From Rhodanobacter thiooxydans LCS2 (GTDB taxonomy: Bacteria > Pseudomonadota > Gammaproteobacteria > Xanthomonadales > Rhodanobacteraceae): a stretch of DNA of 64,000 nucleotides. The stretch spans positions 124,001 to 188,000 of the forward strand of contig NZ_AJXW01000003.1 of the NCBI RefSeq assembly GCF_000264375.1, given 5' to 3'. Position 1 is the first letter of the stretch, and each line of letters begins with the position of its first letter. Below the pieces are notes generated by a model. The model saw nothing but the letters and a program-made list of their open reading frames with translations. It was not told where the DNA came from and ran no database searches. The position numbers were made by a program, and so were the translations under genes. Below, in pieces: positions 56,198 through 64,000 of this stretch.

Positions 56198-58411
56198 ATG
56201 GCGCAAGCTTCGGCGATGCCGGCATTCCGGTACCGCGCCTTCATCAGCTACAGCCACCGGGACAAGGCCTGGGCGGGCTGGCTGCACCGGGCGCTGGAAA
56301 CCTATGCGGTGCCGAAGCGCCTGATCGGCCAGGCGACGGCGTTCGGCGAGATCCCCGCCCGCTTGGCGCCGATCTTCCGCGACCGCGACGAACTGGCCAG
56401 CGCCACCGACCTGGGCCGCAAGGTCAATGAGGCACTGGCCCAGTCGGAAAGCCTGCTGGTGATCTGTTCGCCGCACTCGGCGACCTCGCACTGGGTCAAC
56501 GAGGAAGTGCTGGCGTTCAAGCGACTCGGGCGCAGCGAGCGCATCTTCTGCCTGATCGTGGACGGCGAACCCGGCGCCAGCGAGCTGCCCGGTCGCGCCG
56601 CCGAGGAATGCTTCGCGCCGGCGCTGCGTCACCAACTCGGCGCGGACGGTGAGTTGAGCCACGAGCGCACCGAACCGATCGCCGCCGATGTGCGGCCCGG
56701 CAAGGACGGCAAGGCCAACGCCAAGCTGAAGTTGATCGCCGGCATGCTCGACGTCGGCCTGGATGTGCTGAAGCGACGCGAACTGCAGCGGCGCACCCGG
56801 CGCATGGCGGCGCTGGCCACGCTGGCGCTGATCGTGATGGCGGTGACCACGGTGCTGGCGATCACCGCGCTGATCGCCCGCCATGCCGCGGTGGTCGCCA
56901 GCCAGGCCGCCGAGCGTCGGCAGAAACAGGCCGAGGACCTGGTCGGTTTCATGCTGGGTGACCTCAATGACAAGCTGGCACGGACTTCGCGGCTGGACAT
57001 CATGGAAGCCGTGGACGACCACGCGATGCGCTACTTCCAGTCGCTGCCGACCACCGACGTTACCGACGAGGCGCTGGCCCAGCGAGCCAAGGCGCTGGAA
57101 AAGATCGGCAGCGTGCGGCTTGACCAAGGCCATCTGCCTGCGGCGATGGCGTCCTACCAGGCGGCCCTGAAGCTGGCGGGTGCGCTCGCCGATGCCGCGC
57201 CTGCCGACGTGCCGCGGCAGCTGGCTGCCGCGGAAATCCACGCGTTCATCGGCATGACCCATTGGCGGCAGGGGCAGCTCGATACCGCGCAGCGGGATTT
57301 CGTCGCGTCGCAGACCATCCTGCAGCGCGCGCGCGTGCTTGCGCCGGATGACACGCAACTGCAGTTCGAACTGGCGATGATCGACAACAACCTCGGCCAT
57401 GTGATGGAGGCGCGCGGCCAGCTGGACGATGCGATGCTCTCGTACCGGAGCATGCTGCCGCTGATGCGCAAGCTGGTCGCGGCCCAACCCGACAATACCC
57501 AGTGGGCGGCATCGCTTGGCCTGGCACACAACAATCTCGGCAAGCTGGCCCTGATGCGCGGCGAACTGGCCACAGCCATCGCACAGTATGGCGCCGACGA
57601 TGCGATCGAGTCCGCGCTGGCGGCGCGCGATCCGAAGGACACCGACCAACGCGACAACATGCTGATCGTCCGCGCTATCCTGGGGCGCACGCGGGCGCTG
57701 GCCGGCGACGTCACCTCCGGCATCGCCGGATTGCAGCAGGCGGTCGACATCGCCACGCAGTTGCAGGTAATCGACTCGGGTAATGCCGGCTTTCAGGAAC
57801 ATGCGGCGTTGTACGCCACCCAGTTGAGCCGGTTGCGGCGGCTGAACGGCAATGGGGCAGCGGCGGCCGCGCTCACCGCGCGGGCATTGATGACCTTCGC
57901 CAGCCTGACCCGGCAGGATCCGGGCAACACGGCCTGGCAGCGCGAATTTGCCGAGGCGCAACTGGAGCAGGGCGCGCAGTCGCGGGCCGCCGGTCGAACC
58001 GAGGTGGCGCGCGCGCAGGCTCGCGCTGCGCTGCGCCTGCTCGATCCACTGCTCGCCCAGCAGCCCGACGACCGCGCCACCTTGCTGGCAACGGTGGGCG
58101 CGAAGCTGTCGCTTGCCGCGGTCACCGACGATGCAGCTGCCGCGCAGCAACTGCGCGATGACGCCTTGAGCGCGATGCAGACAGTGAGAAGCGGCGGCAG
58201 CGATCCCCGGCTATTGGCGTTGCGGGTCGAGGCCCTGCTTGCGCTCGGCAGAAAGGCCGAAGCGCAACCGTTGATCCAGCAATTATGGAACAGCGGCTAC
58301 CGCGATATCGCACTGATGAACGTATTGCGGCGCGCGCACATCGACTACCCGGCCAATACGGCATTCCAGCAGAAGCTGCTGGCGGCAATCGACATGAACG
58401 CTCGCCCGTAA
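56198..58411 (+). CDS. TIR-domain protein with membrane helix and TPR repeats
   Basis: A 737-residue protein. The TIR domain (about residues 10-150) has FISYSHRDKAWAGWL, the BB-loop-like FRDRDELASATDL, and Trp99 with catalytic-type Glu102 in SHWVNEEV, so it may be an NAD-cleaving TIR. One membrane helix (203-227) follows. A linker (QAEDLVGFMLGDLNDKLART) leads to TPR-like repeats over ~270-680. Topology would leave TIR in the cytoplasm and the TPRs in the periplasm, unless the helix is a re-entrant anchor. It heads a cassette with two small proteins and a SLOG protein. The start at 56198 has no strong Shine-Dalgarno. Confidence 0.88.
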   Translation: MAQASAMPAFRYRAFISYSHRDKAWAGWLHRALETYAVPKRLIGQATAFGEIPARLAPIFRDRDELASATDLGRKVNEALAQSESLLVICSPHSATSHWVNEEVLAFKRLGRSERIFCLIVDGEPGASELPGRAAEECFAPALRHQLGADGELSHERTEPIAADVRPGKDGKANAKLKLIAGMLDVGLDVLKRRELQRRTRRMAALATLALIVMAVTTVLAITALIARHAAVVASQAAERRQKQAEDLVGFMLGDLNDKLARTSRLDIMEAVDDHAMRYFQSLPTTDVTDEALAQRAKALEKIGSVRLDQGHLPAAMASYQAALKLAGALADAAPADVPRQLAAAEIHAFIGMTHWRQGQLDTAQRDFVASQTILQRARVLAPDDTQLQFELAMIDNNLGHVMEARGQLDDAMLSYRSMLPLMRKLVAAQPDNTQWAASLGLAHNNLGKLALMRGELATAIAQYGADDAIESALAARDPKDTDQRDNMLIVRAILGRTRALAGDVTSGIAGLQQAVDIATQLQVIDSGNAGFQEHAALYATQLSRLRRLNGNGAAAAALTARALMTFASLTRQDPGNTAWQREFAEAQLEQGAQSRAAGRTEVARAQARAALRLLDPLLAQQPDDRATLLATVGAKLSLAAVTDDAAAAQQLRDDALSAMQTVRSGGSDPRLLALRVEALLALGRKAEAQPLIQQLWNSGYRDIALMNVLRRAHIDYPANTAFQQKLLAAIDMNARP

Positions 58412-58492
58412 GGCCGAGCGAAACGGACAGGGGAAATGACAGCACCAGCAAGCGCGGTATCGGCTCAAACCCCCACCACCAAGGAATCCATC

Positions 58493-58888
58493 ATGCCGAA
58501 CAATCTCGATGTCACCCTCGACAAGAGCACAACCCCGTGGTGTCTCGACATCAGCCAGCACGGCAATGTGAACGTCGGCCGAAGTCCCGACCCGCAGACC
58601 ATCACATGGCGGCTGACCGGAAACGCCGCCACTGGAAAGTTCAACTCGCAACAGGACTCCCCGCCGGGTTTTGTCTGGATTGACAAGACGCCGCCGGCGG
58701 GCATCTTCAGCGCCCCCGTGCTGGGCGAGAACGGCAAGGAGATCAGCATCAGCGATCTCAACAACAGCGCCGTCACGTCGGGGGAGTGGGTCTATCAGTT
58801 GAGCGCCAAGATCGACGGCCAAGTCTACCAGTCGCGTGTGACGTCCATCATCGCCACCACGACGAGCCCCATGATCAAGAACACCTAG
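58493..58888 (+). CDS. Small beta-rich protein of the TIR cassette
   Basis: A 131-residue protein without signal peptide. It seems to be an all-beta domain: WCLDISQHGNVNVG, ITWRLTGNAATGKFNS, GFVWIDKTPPAGIFSAPVLG and YQLSAKIDGQVYQSR. The C-terminal tail TTTSPMIKNT is repeated in the next gene (TTTAPLIKNN). AAGGAATCC precedes the ATG at 58493; an upstream in-frame start at 58436 exists. The gene is 81 bases after the TIR gene. Function is unknown; the shared tail suggests it is bound by a common partner, perhaps the TPR region of the TIR protein. Confidence 0.75.
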   Translation: MPNNLDVTLDKSTTPWCLDISQHGNVNVGRSPDPQTITWRLTGNAATGKFNSQQDSPPGFVWIDKTPPAGIFSAPVLGENGKEISISDLNNSAVTSGEWVYQLSAKIDGQVYQSRVTSIIATTTSPMIKNT

Positions 58889-59121
58889 CAGGGTGTTGAA
58901 AACATCCTGCCGGTGCGGGCCACGGAAGGCCCGTCGCGAAGCAGGCACGCCAGGTGCCTGCTTCGGCGCAGCCAGCCACGGACGTGTGCCGAAGCGGGCG
59001 CGTTCGACAAGCGCAGGACGCCCCTTCTCAACAACGTCCCAGCGGACCGCGTGCGGGTCCGCAACCCGGCGGGGCAGGCACACCCCGCCAACATCGATCT
59101 TCAACAGCTCTGGAGAACATC
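58889..59121 (+). other. Hairpin-rich 233-base gap inside the TIR cassette
   Basis: It contains a 12-bp perfect stem CGAAGCAGGCAC / GTGCCTGCTTCG (58937-58965). It is followed by GCGGACC / GGTCCGC (59042-59062) and GGCGGGG / CCCCGCC (59068-59089). No T-tract follows, so these are not simple terminators. AGGGTGTTGAAAAC near the start resembles ends of small palindromic mobile repeats. Confidence 0.5.
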
Positions 59122-59277
59122 ATGTCCATTACCGAAAAGCAGCCCGACCCGGGTGCGCCATTGCCGGACAGCGAAGAGATAGGTGGGGCGAGCCATGAGA
59201 GCGGGCCGGCACCCGAGCAGACCACGAGCCCACTGTCGCCGGATACCACCACCGCACCGCTGATCAAGAACAACTGA
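59122..59277 (+). CDS. 51-residue peptide of the TIR cassette
   Basis: A small acidic, Pro/Ser/Thr-rich and apparently disordered protein (MSITEKQPDPGAPLPDSEEI onward). Its final residues TTTAPLIKNN match the tail of the preceding 131-residue protein (TTTSPMIKNT), while the rest is unrelated. GGAGAACATC precedes the ATG. The gene is 141 bases before the SLOG gene. Because the tail is the only conserved part, it is probably the functional element, for example a docking peptide. It is too short for a confident family call. Confidence 0.6.
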   Translation: MSITEKQPDPGAPLPDSEEIGGASHESGPAPEQTTSPLSPDTTTAPLIKNN

Positions 59278-59418
59278 CGCGCCGCCGCCAGCAGCGAGTC
59301 AAACATCGGGGCTAGTCCGGTTCCATGGGGAAGCGGGCGGCGATGGCTTGCTCCGTATCATCGGGGTGCGAGGCCGTGCGTTGACCATCGTGATACTCAA
59401 CATCATCCGGAAGCCGCC

Positions 59419-61104
59419 ATGACTCCCCTGGTTGTCGGTGTCACCAGCCATCGCAACATCCCCGCCGAGGAGATCGAGCCGATCCGGCAGCGCGTGCGGG
59501 ATTTCCTGACGCAACTTCGGCACGAGTTCCCCGCGCTGCCGCTGGTGGTGGTGTCCGCGCTGGCCGAGGGTGGCGACCAGCTGGTCGCGCAGGAGGCGCT
59601 CGCCGTCGGCGCACGGCTGGTGGCGCCGCTGCCGCTGCCGCCGGACCTGTACGTCGAGGACTTCTCCACTGAGGCGGTGCGCGCCAGTTTTCAGCTGTTG
59701 TGCCGCCAGGCCGAGATCGTGCTGCTGCCGCAGCTGATGGCGCAACCGCGGCAGGCGATCGGCTCGCCGGGCGTGGCGCGCGATCGCCAGTACGCCAAGG
59801 CCGGCGTTTACATCGCCAGCCACTGCCACATCCTGCTGGCGATCTGGGACGGCAAGGTATCGGGCCGGCTCGGCGGCACCGCGCAGATCGTCAACTACCA
59901 CCTGAGCGGTACCATGCCCGGCCTGATCGACCGGCGCCGGGATACACACCACGTGCTTGGCGGTGGTGACGAAAGCCTGCTCTACCACATCGTCTGTTCG
60001 CGCGACGGCGCCGATGGCGCACCGGCCGCCGGACTGCTGCCGTTGCAGACGTTGTGGCGCACCGCCGAAACGGTGGCAGCCGCCGACAGCCTGCCGGCGG
60101 ACTTCCGGCTGATGTTCGCGCGCATGGTCGAGTTCAATGGCGAGTGCGACACGTATGCCGACGAGATCGCGGCATCGGCGCGACCGGCCGACGCGGCGGA
60201 TGCCACGGCAGACGTCGACAGCCTGTTTCGCGCCGCCGACTGGCTGGCGCTGCACTTTCAACGGCGCGTGCTGCTGGCGATGCGCCTGACCTACACGCTG
60301 GCGGCTCTGATGGGCATCGCCTTCACTTTCTACGCCCACCTGCCCGCGCAGGATTTCCTGATCTATCTGTTCCTGCTGCTGTTCGCCAGCGGCGGCGCGG
60401 TGGCGATGCTGGCCAAGCACCGCGGCTGGCATCGCAAGTACCTGGACTACCGCGCGCTGGCGGAGGGTTTGCGGATCCAGTCGTACTGGCAGCGGGCGAA
60501 CATCGCGGCGAACGCCGACCACGAGTTCGCCCACGACAACTTCCTGCAGAAGCAGAACATCGAACTGGGCTGGATCCGCAACGTCATGCGCGCCGCCGGC
60601 CTGCAGGCGGCGCTCCGGCCGGTGCAGTCGCCGCCCGCGGCGTTGGCGCAGGTCATTGCGGAGTGGGTTGGCGAATCCGGCAAGTCCGGCCAGCTTCATT
60701 ACTACGAGCGCAAGACCGCCGAGCGCACCGGGCTGCACCATGTCACCGAGGCGGTCGGCTCGATCAGCCTGTGGGGCGGCGTGGCGATCAGCGTGTTCCT
60801 GGCGGTGTTCGTGCACCGGCTGTCGCACGACACCAAGACCATCCTGGTGCTGGTCATGGCGGTGCTGTCGATCATGGCTGCCGTGCGCGAGGCGTATGCC
60901 TACCGCAAGGCCGACAAGGAGCTGATCCGGCAGTACCGTTTCATGCAGCGCATCTTCACCAGCGCGCGTGCGGCGCTGGATCGCACGAGCGATCCAGCGC
61001 TGCAGCGGCAGATCCTGCTTTCACTCGGCGACGCCGCGCTCACCGAGCATGCCGAATGGACACTGATGCAGCGCGAGCGGCAGGTCGAGCAGAGCAAGCT
61101 CTGA
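59419..61104 (+). CDS. SLOG-domain protein with four membrane segments (effector-like)
   Basis: A 561-residue protein. The N-terminal SLOG/LOG-like Rossmann domain (about residues 1-175) has VGVTSHR (G7-R12), SALAEGGDQLVAQEAL (S46-D53 region) and AIWDGK with GGTAQIVNYH. SLOG domains bind nucleotide signals. The C-terminal half has two pairs of hydrophobic helices (about 284-306, 312-332, 447-467 and 473-489), separated by a charged region with YRALAEGLRIQSYW. This fits the SMODS/SLOG-associated 2TM effector class. It would act at the inner membrane, perhaps as a pore or channel. Confidence 0.84.
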   Translation: MTPLVVGVTSHRNIPAEEIEPIRQRVRDFLTQLRHEFPALPLVVVSALAEGGDQLVAQEALAVGARLVAPLPLPPDLYVEDFSTEAVRASFQLLCRQAEIVLLPQLMAQPRQAIGSPGVARDRQYAKAGVYIASHCHILLAIWDGKVSGRLGGTAQIVNYHLSGTMPGLIDRRRDTHHVLGGGDESLLYHIVCSRDGADGAPAAGLLPLQTLWRTAETVAAADSLPADFRLMFARMVEFNGECDTYADEIAASARPADAADATADVDSLFRAADWLALHFQRRVLLAMRLTYTLAALMGIAFTFYAHLPAQDFLIYLFLLLFASGGAVAMLAKHRGWHRKYLDYRALAEGLRIQSYWQRANIAANADHEFAHDNFLQKQNIELGWIRNVMRAAGLQAALRPVQSPPAALAQVIAEWVGESGKSGQLHYYERKTAERTGLHHVTEAVGSISLWGGVAISVFLAVFVHRLSHDTKTILVLVMAVLSIMAAVREAYAYRKADKELIRQYRFMQRIFTSARAALDRTSDPALQRQILLSLGDAALTEHAEWTLMQRERQVEQSKL

Positions 61105-61143
61105 TCTTGCGGCTGGCCGAATGCCGGGAGCCGTGCCGACGCT

Positions 61144-61731
61144 TCAATGAGATGCGCCCAGCTGGTGCGGTGCCGCGGTCTTCGCCACGCGCTGCCATGC
61201 GCGCAGGCCGAGCACCGCCAGCAGCACGAAGCCGGCGTACAGCACCGAGGTGATCAGCAGGTGCTTGTAGACGTACTCGCCCACGTAGATCACGTCCACC
61301 GTGATCCACAGCCACCACGAAGCCACGTGCCGCTTCGCCTGCCACCACTGCGCGACCAGGCTGAAGGCGGTCAGCGCCGCGTCCAGCCAGGGCAGCGCGG
61401 CATCGGTGCGGTAGTGCATGAACGCGCCCAGCGCCAGCGCACCGAGGCTGCCGAACGCCAGGTGCGCGATGGCCTGCCGCCGCGGCAGGGCAGCCACTTC
61501 CACGCGGCCGTCGCCGCCCAGGTGCTGCAGCCAGCGCCACCAGCCGTAGCCGATCAGCACCGCGAAGGCCAGCTGCAGCAGCGCATCGGAGTACAGCTTC
61601 GCGTGGACGAATACCCACGCGTAGACCAGCACCGAGACCAGTCCCACCGGCCAGCACCACGGGCGGCGGCGGGTGGTGAGCCAGACGGCCCAGGCACTGA
61701 CCAGCGCGGCGGCGAGTTCGACCCAGCTCAT
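61144..61731 (-). CDS. pnuC: Nicotinamide riboside/mononucleotide-type transporter PnuC
   Basis: A 195-residue inner-membrane protein with about seven helices. The PnuC family motifs are present: WLTTRRRPWCWPVGLVSVLV near the N-terminus and WWLWITVDVIYVGEYVYKHL near the C-terminus, including the WxxW-type aromatic pair. It moves nicotinamide riboside, thiamine or related vitamins by facilitated diffusion. It is 9 bases downstream of the TonB receptor stop on the same strand, so both are in one operon. The substrate remains ambiguous. Confidence 0.88.
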   Translation of the reverse strand: MSWVELAAALVSAWAVWLTTRRRPWCWPVGLVSVLVYAWVFVHAKLYSDALLQLAFAVLIGYGWWRWLQHLGGDGRVEVAALPRRQAIAHLAFGSLGALALGAFMHYRTDAALPWLDAALTAFSLVAQWWQAKRHVASWWLWITVDVIYVGEYVYKHLLITSVLYAGFVLLAVLGLRAWQRVAKTAAPHQLGASH

Positions 61732-61740
61732 GGCGATCGC

Positions 61741-63924
61741 TCAGAGCCCCACGGTCAACGAAAGCCGGGCCAGCCGCGGCGCACCCGGGAACAGGTAGCG
61801 GTCGCCGCCGGTGCTGCCGGTGTCGCGCCAGTAGAAGCGGTCGAACACGTTGTCGACGTTCAGCCGCCAGGTCAGCGCATGGTCGTGCCACCGGCTCTCG
61901 TAGCGCAGGCCGGCGTCGAACACGTGGTAGGCCGGCACCTTGACCGTGCCATCGGGCGTGGCGGGATTGCTGCCGGCGTAGCGCCAGCCGCCGAGCAGGC
62001 TCAGCTGCGGGGCGAACGGCAGGCGGTAATCCAGATAGACGGCCGAACGCAGGCGCGGCACGTTGATGACCTGGTGGCCTTCGTAGGCGGGCGTGCCGGT
62101 GTCCTGTGCGCGGGCGCGGATCAGGTTGATGCTGGCGGTAAGGCGCAGGTCGTCGCTGATGCGGCCCGCAGCGCCGAGTTCCAGCCCGCTGTGCACCTCG
62201 CTGCCGCGCTGCACGAAGGTGAAGCCTTCGGGCGTGCTGTCCGGTTGCGCGAACTGGTAGGCCTGACGGGTGCGGTACAGCGCGGCATTGAGGCTGAGCG
62301 CGTCGCTCCAGTCGTACTTCACGCCGGCCTCGAGCTGGCGCGACAGCACCGGCGCCAGCGCGGTGCCGCCGTTGGAGGTCCAGTACGGCGCCTGCGCGCC
62401 GAGCGACAGGCCCTTGCTGAAGCTGAGGTAGGTGGTCAGTGGCGCGATGGGCTGCCACATCAGCGCCGTCTGCGGCAGGAACTTGCTCAGCCGGGTGTCG
62501 CGCTGAAGCAGCCCGCTGCCGTCGTAGTCGCGCTCGTGCAGGCGCACGAAGCGGCCGCCGCCGAGCAGTTGCCAGTGCTCGCCCAGGTGCACGCGGTCCA
62601 GCGCGAACAGCGAGTGCTGCCAGCTGGTCAGCGTGCGCGCGGACGGCCCCGGCTGGTTCGGCGAGGGGGCGAAGTAGGGCGGGTTGGCGTTGTCGATGTT
62701 GGCCGTGCCCACATAGTCGTAGACGTACGGCCGCTGGTCCAGGGTGCGGCGGAACGCGCTGGCGCCAAGGCTGATTTCGTGGCCGATGGCGCCGGTGTCG
62801 AAGCTGCCCTTGAGCACGGCGCGCACCTCGTCGTTGACGCGGGTGTCGCCGGGGCTGCGGAAATCGTAGACGTCGTAGTCGCCGTTCGGCGCGAAGAAAT
62901 AGCCCGGCGTGGCGCTGCTGGCGCAGGCCGGTGAATAGAAGCAGCCGTAGGCGAAGGCGACGTTGTCGTTGATCCGGCTGCGGCTGTGGCCGGCCGAGAG
63001 CTGCATGCTCCACGCGTCGCCGAAGCGGTGATCGAGGCGCGCGGTGGTGTTGCTGGCCGCGATGCCCACCGGCTGCTGCCACGGCTCGAAGCCGAGCATG
63101 CGGGTACGGCTCGGGTGCGGCGGCAGCGTCGTGCCGCCCAGCAGCTGGTAGCCGGAGACCGAGCGCTGGCTGCTGGTCTGGTAGTCGGTGTCCAGTTGCA
63201 GGGTGGTGTCCGCGCTGATCTTCCAGTCCGCCGCCAGCGAGAGGAAGTTGCGCCGGCCGTCGGCGTGTTCGACCCAGGAATGCATGCCCTCGTGCGCGGC
63301 GTTCACCCGCACGCCGAAGCTGGGTGACAGCCAGCCGCCGACATCCACCGCGACGTAGCGCGAGCCGTGCGAATCGGTGCCGACGTTGGCGCTGCGCACC
63401 TCGGCGGGGCGCTTGCTGACGTAGTTGACCAGGCCGCCCGGCGCGACCACGCCCGCTTCGAGCCCGCCCAGGCCCTTGAGGATTTCCACCCGCTGCTTGT
63501 CCTCCAGCGGCGTCAGTTGCTCGCCGGTGATGGTCATGTCGTTCAGCCGGTAGCCGGTGGCCAGGTCCAGCGTGAAGCCGCGGATGGCGATGTCCTGGTA
63601 GTAGCCGACCGGCGCGTAGTTGTCGCCGAGCGCCGCGTCGGAGCGGGCCAGCTCGCTCAGCGTGCGCGGCTGGCGGTCGTCGATCTGGTCGCGGGTGATC
63701 ACGCTGATCGCAGCCGGCGTGTCGTGCAGCGGGGCGCTGCCGAAGCTGCCGAAGGTGTCGATCTGCGAGCTGTCGGCGTGGTAGCCCTTGGCGCGGTCGG
63801 CTTCCACATGCACCGGCGCCAGCTGCGTCGTTTGCGGTTTGTCGGTGCTGTCGTCGGCGTGGGCGGGCGCGACGGCCGCGAGCAGGGCGAGCAGCAGGGG
63901 AGTGCGGGAAAGAGGCATGGTCAT
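61741..63924 (-). CDS. TonB-dependent outer-membrane receptor (FhuA-like)
   Basis: A 727-residue receptor with a signal peptide (ending AVAPAHAD). The plug domain (about residues 30-190) includes HDTPAAISVITRDQIDDRQP, DIAIRGFTLDLATGYRLNDM and LEAGVVAPGGLVNYVSKRP. The 22-strand barrel follows and ends RLARLSLTVGL, although the last residue is Leu rather than the usual Phe. It imports a bulky substrate with TonB energy. The pnuC gene 9 bases downstream suggests a vitamin such as thiamine or an NAD precursor rather than iron. The ATG at 63924 or 63918 starts it; the promoter is mostly outside the window. Confidence 0.9.
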   Translation of the reverse strand: MTMPLSRTPLLLALLAAVAPAHADDSTDKPQTTQLAPVHVEADRAKGYHADSSQIDTFGSFGSAPLHDTPAAISVITRDQIDDRQPRTLSELARSDAALGDNYAPVGYYQDIAIRGFTLDLATGYRLNDMTITGEQLTPLEDKQRVEILKGLGGLEAGVVAPGGLVNYVSKRPAEVRSANVGTDSHGSRYVAVDVGGWLSPSFGVRVNAAHEGMHSWVEHADGRRNFLSLAADWKISADTTLQLDTDYQTSSQRSVSGYQLLGGTTLPPHPSRTRMLGFEPWQQPVGIAASNTTARLDHRFGDAWSMQLSAGHSRSRINDNVAFAYGCFYSPACASSATPGYFFAPNGDYDVYDFRSPGDTRVNDEVRAVLKGSFDTGAIGHEISLGASAFRRTLDQRPYVYDYVGTANIDNANPPYFAPSPNQPGPSARTLTSWQHSLFALDRVHLGEHWQLLGGGRFVRLHERDYDGSGLLQRDTRLSKFLPQTALMWQPIAPLTTYLSFSKGLSLGAQAPYWTSNGGTALAPVLSRQLEAGVKYDWSDALSLNAALYRTRQAYQFAQPDSTPEGFTFVQRGSEVHSGLELGAAGRISDDLRLTASINLIRARAQDTGTPAYEGHQVINVPRLRSAVYLDYRLPFAPQLSLLGGWRYAGSNPATPDGTVKVPAYHVFDAGLRYESRWHDHALTWRLNVDNVFDRFYWRDTGSTGGDRYLFPGAPRLARLSLTVGL

Positions 63925-64000
63925 CGTCGTCGTCGGTGGAGTACGGACGAAGCGACGGCGACCCGGCTGTCGCGAGGACGTGCCGGATCTGCAAGCTCCC

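Noticed and set aside
58889-59121. Retron msr-msd RNA
   Set aside because: The hairpins are suggestive, but no reverse transcriptase gene lies nearby.
63925-64000. TPP riboswitch upstream of the TonB receptor
   Set aside because: None of the conserved thi-box sequences is visible in the 76 bases available; the region further upstream is outside the window.
1-64000. tRNA, rRNA, integrase or insertion sequence
   Set aside because: No cloverleaf, rRNA core sequence, transposase or integrase motif was recognised in any frame; short RNA genes could still be missed by eye.

Overview
The window is a contiguous, high-GC chromosomal segment from a gammaproteobacterium. The gene families, the EgtB-EgtD pair, the NrsF-type sigma factor locus, Xanthomonadales-style intergenic palindromes and the FhuA-like TonB receptor together suggest the Rhodanobacteraceae/Xanthomonadaceae (Rhodanobacter, Dyella or Luteibacter-like). 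That placement is inferred from gene content alone. I saw no rRNA, tRNA, CRISPR array, integrase or intact insertion sequence.

Layout. 1-10 kb: the end of purT, an FMN/Fe-S glutamate synthase-like protein, bpt, tesB, an AraC regulator beside a hydrolase and a 45-residue four-cysteine protein, an AmpD-like amidase, and rlmKL. 10-17 kb: an egtB-egtD ergothioneine operon, an S10 carboxypeptidase, and a LysR regulator divergent from lysE and an FMN reductase. 17-22 kb: trxC, then a periplasmic methionine-repair module (msrB, dipZ) divergent from an ECF sigma factor and its NrsF-like anti-sigma. Both divergent genes carry the same GTAAC(C/A)-N16-CGAA promoter. 22-29 kb: yajQ, a BaiN-type flavoprotein, a beta-hydroxyacid dehydrogenase, a PhzF protein, a rhomboid protease, an H1-like Lys/Ala protein and surface or secreted proteins. 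29.9-30 kb: a candidate sRNA with two identical C-rich loops, upstream of pncB. 31-38 kb: metNIQ, glutathione peroxidase, slyD, pldA and a YcaQ-family glycosylase. 39-51 kb: two tandem cold-shock genes, an OYE, pirin, tcdA, phbB, gluQRS, htpX and htpG.

50.8-61.1 kb looks accessory. It starts with an AT-richer OLD-type ATPase/TOPRIM nuclease and a membrane-anchored Mrr-type nuclease. A 330-bp tract of degenerate ~22-bp repeats follows, then several housekeeping or envelope genes. It ends with a four-gene cassette: a TIR-TM-TPR protein, two small proteins sharing a C-terminal tail (TTTxPxIKN), and a SLOG-domain protein with four membrane segments. TIR enzymes make NAD-derived signals, SLOG domains sense such nucleotides in Thoeris, and membrane segments are common effectors. 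I therefore read this cassette as the best candidate for an undescribed conflict or stress-signalling system. The window ends with pnuC and a TonB-dependent receptor, which look like a nutrient-uptake pair.

Three intergenic palindrome families are scattered through the window: a GTAGGGCGGGCA type, a GTAGGAGCCCGC type and a CGTCATTCCGGCG type. They sit mostly between convergent genes or just after stop codons.
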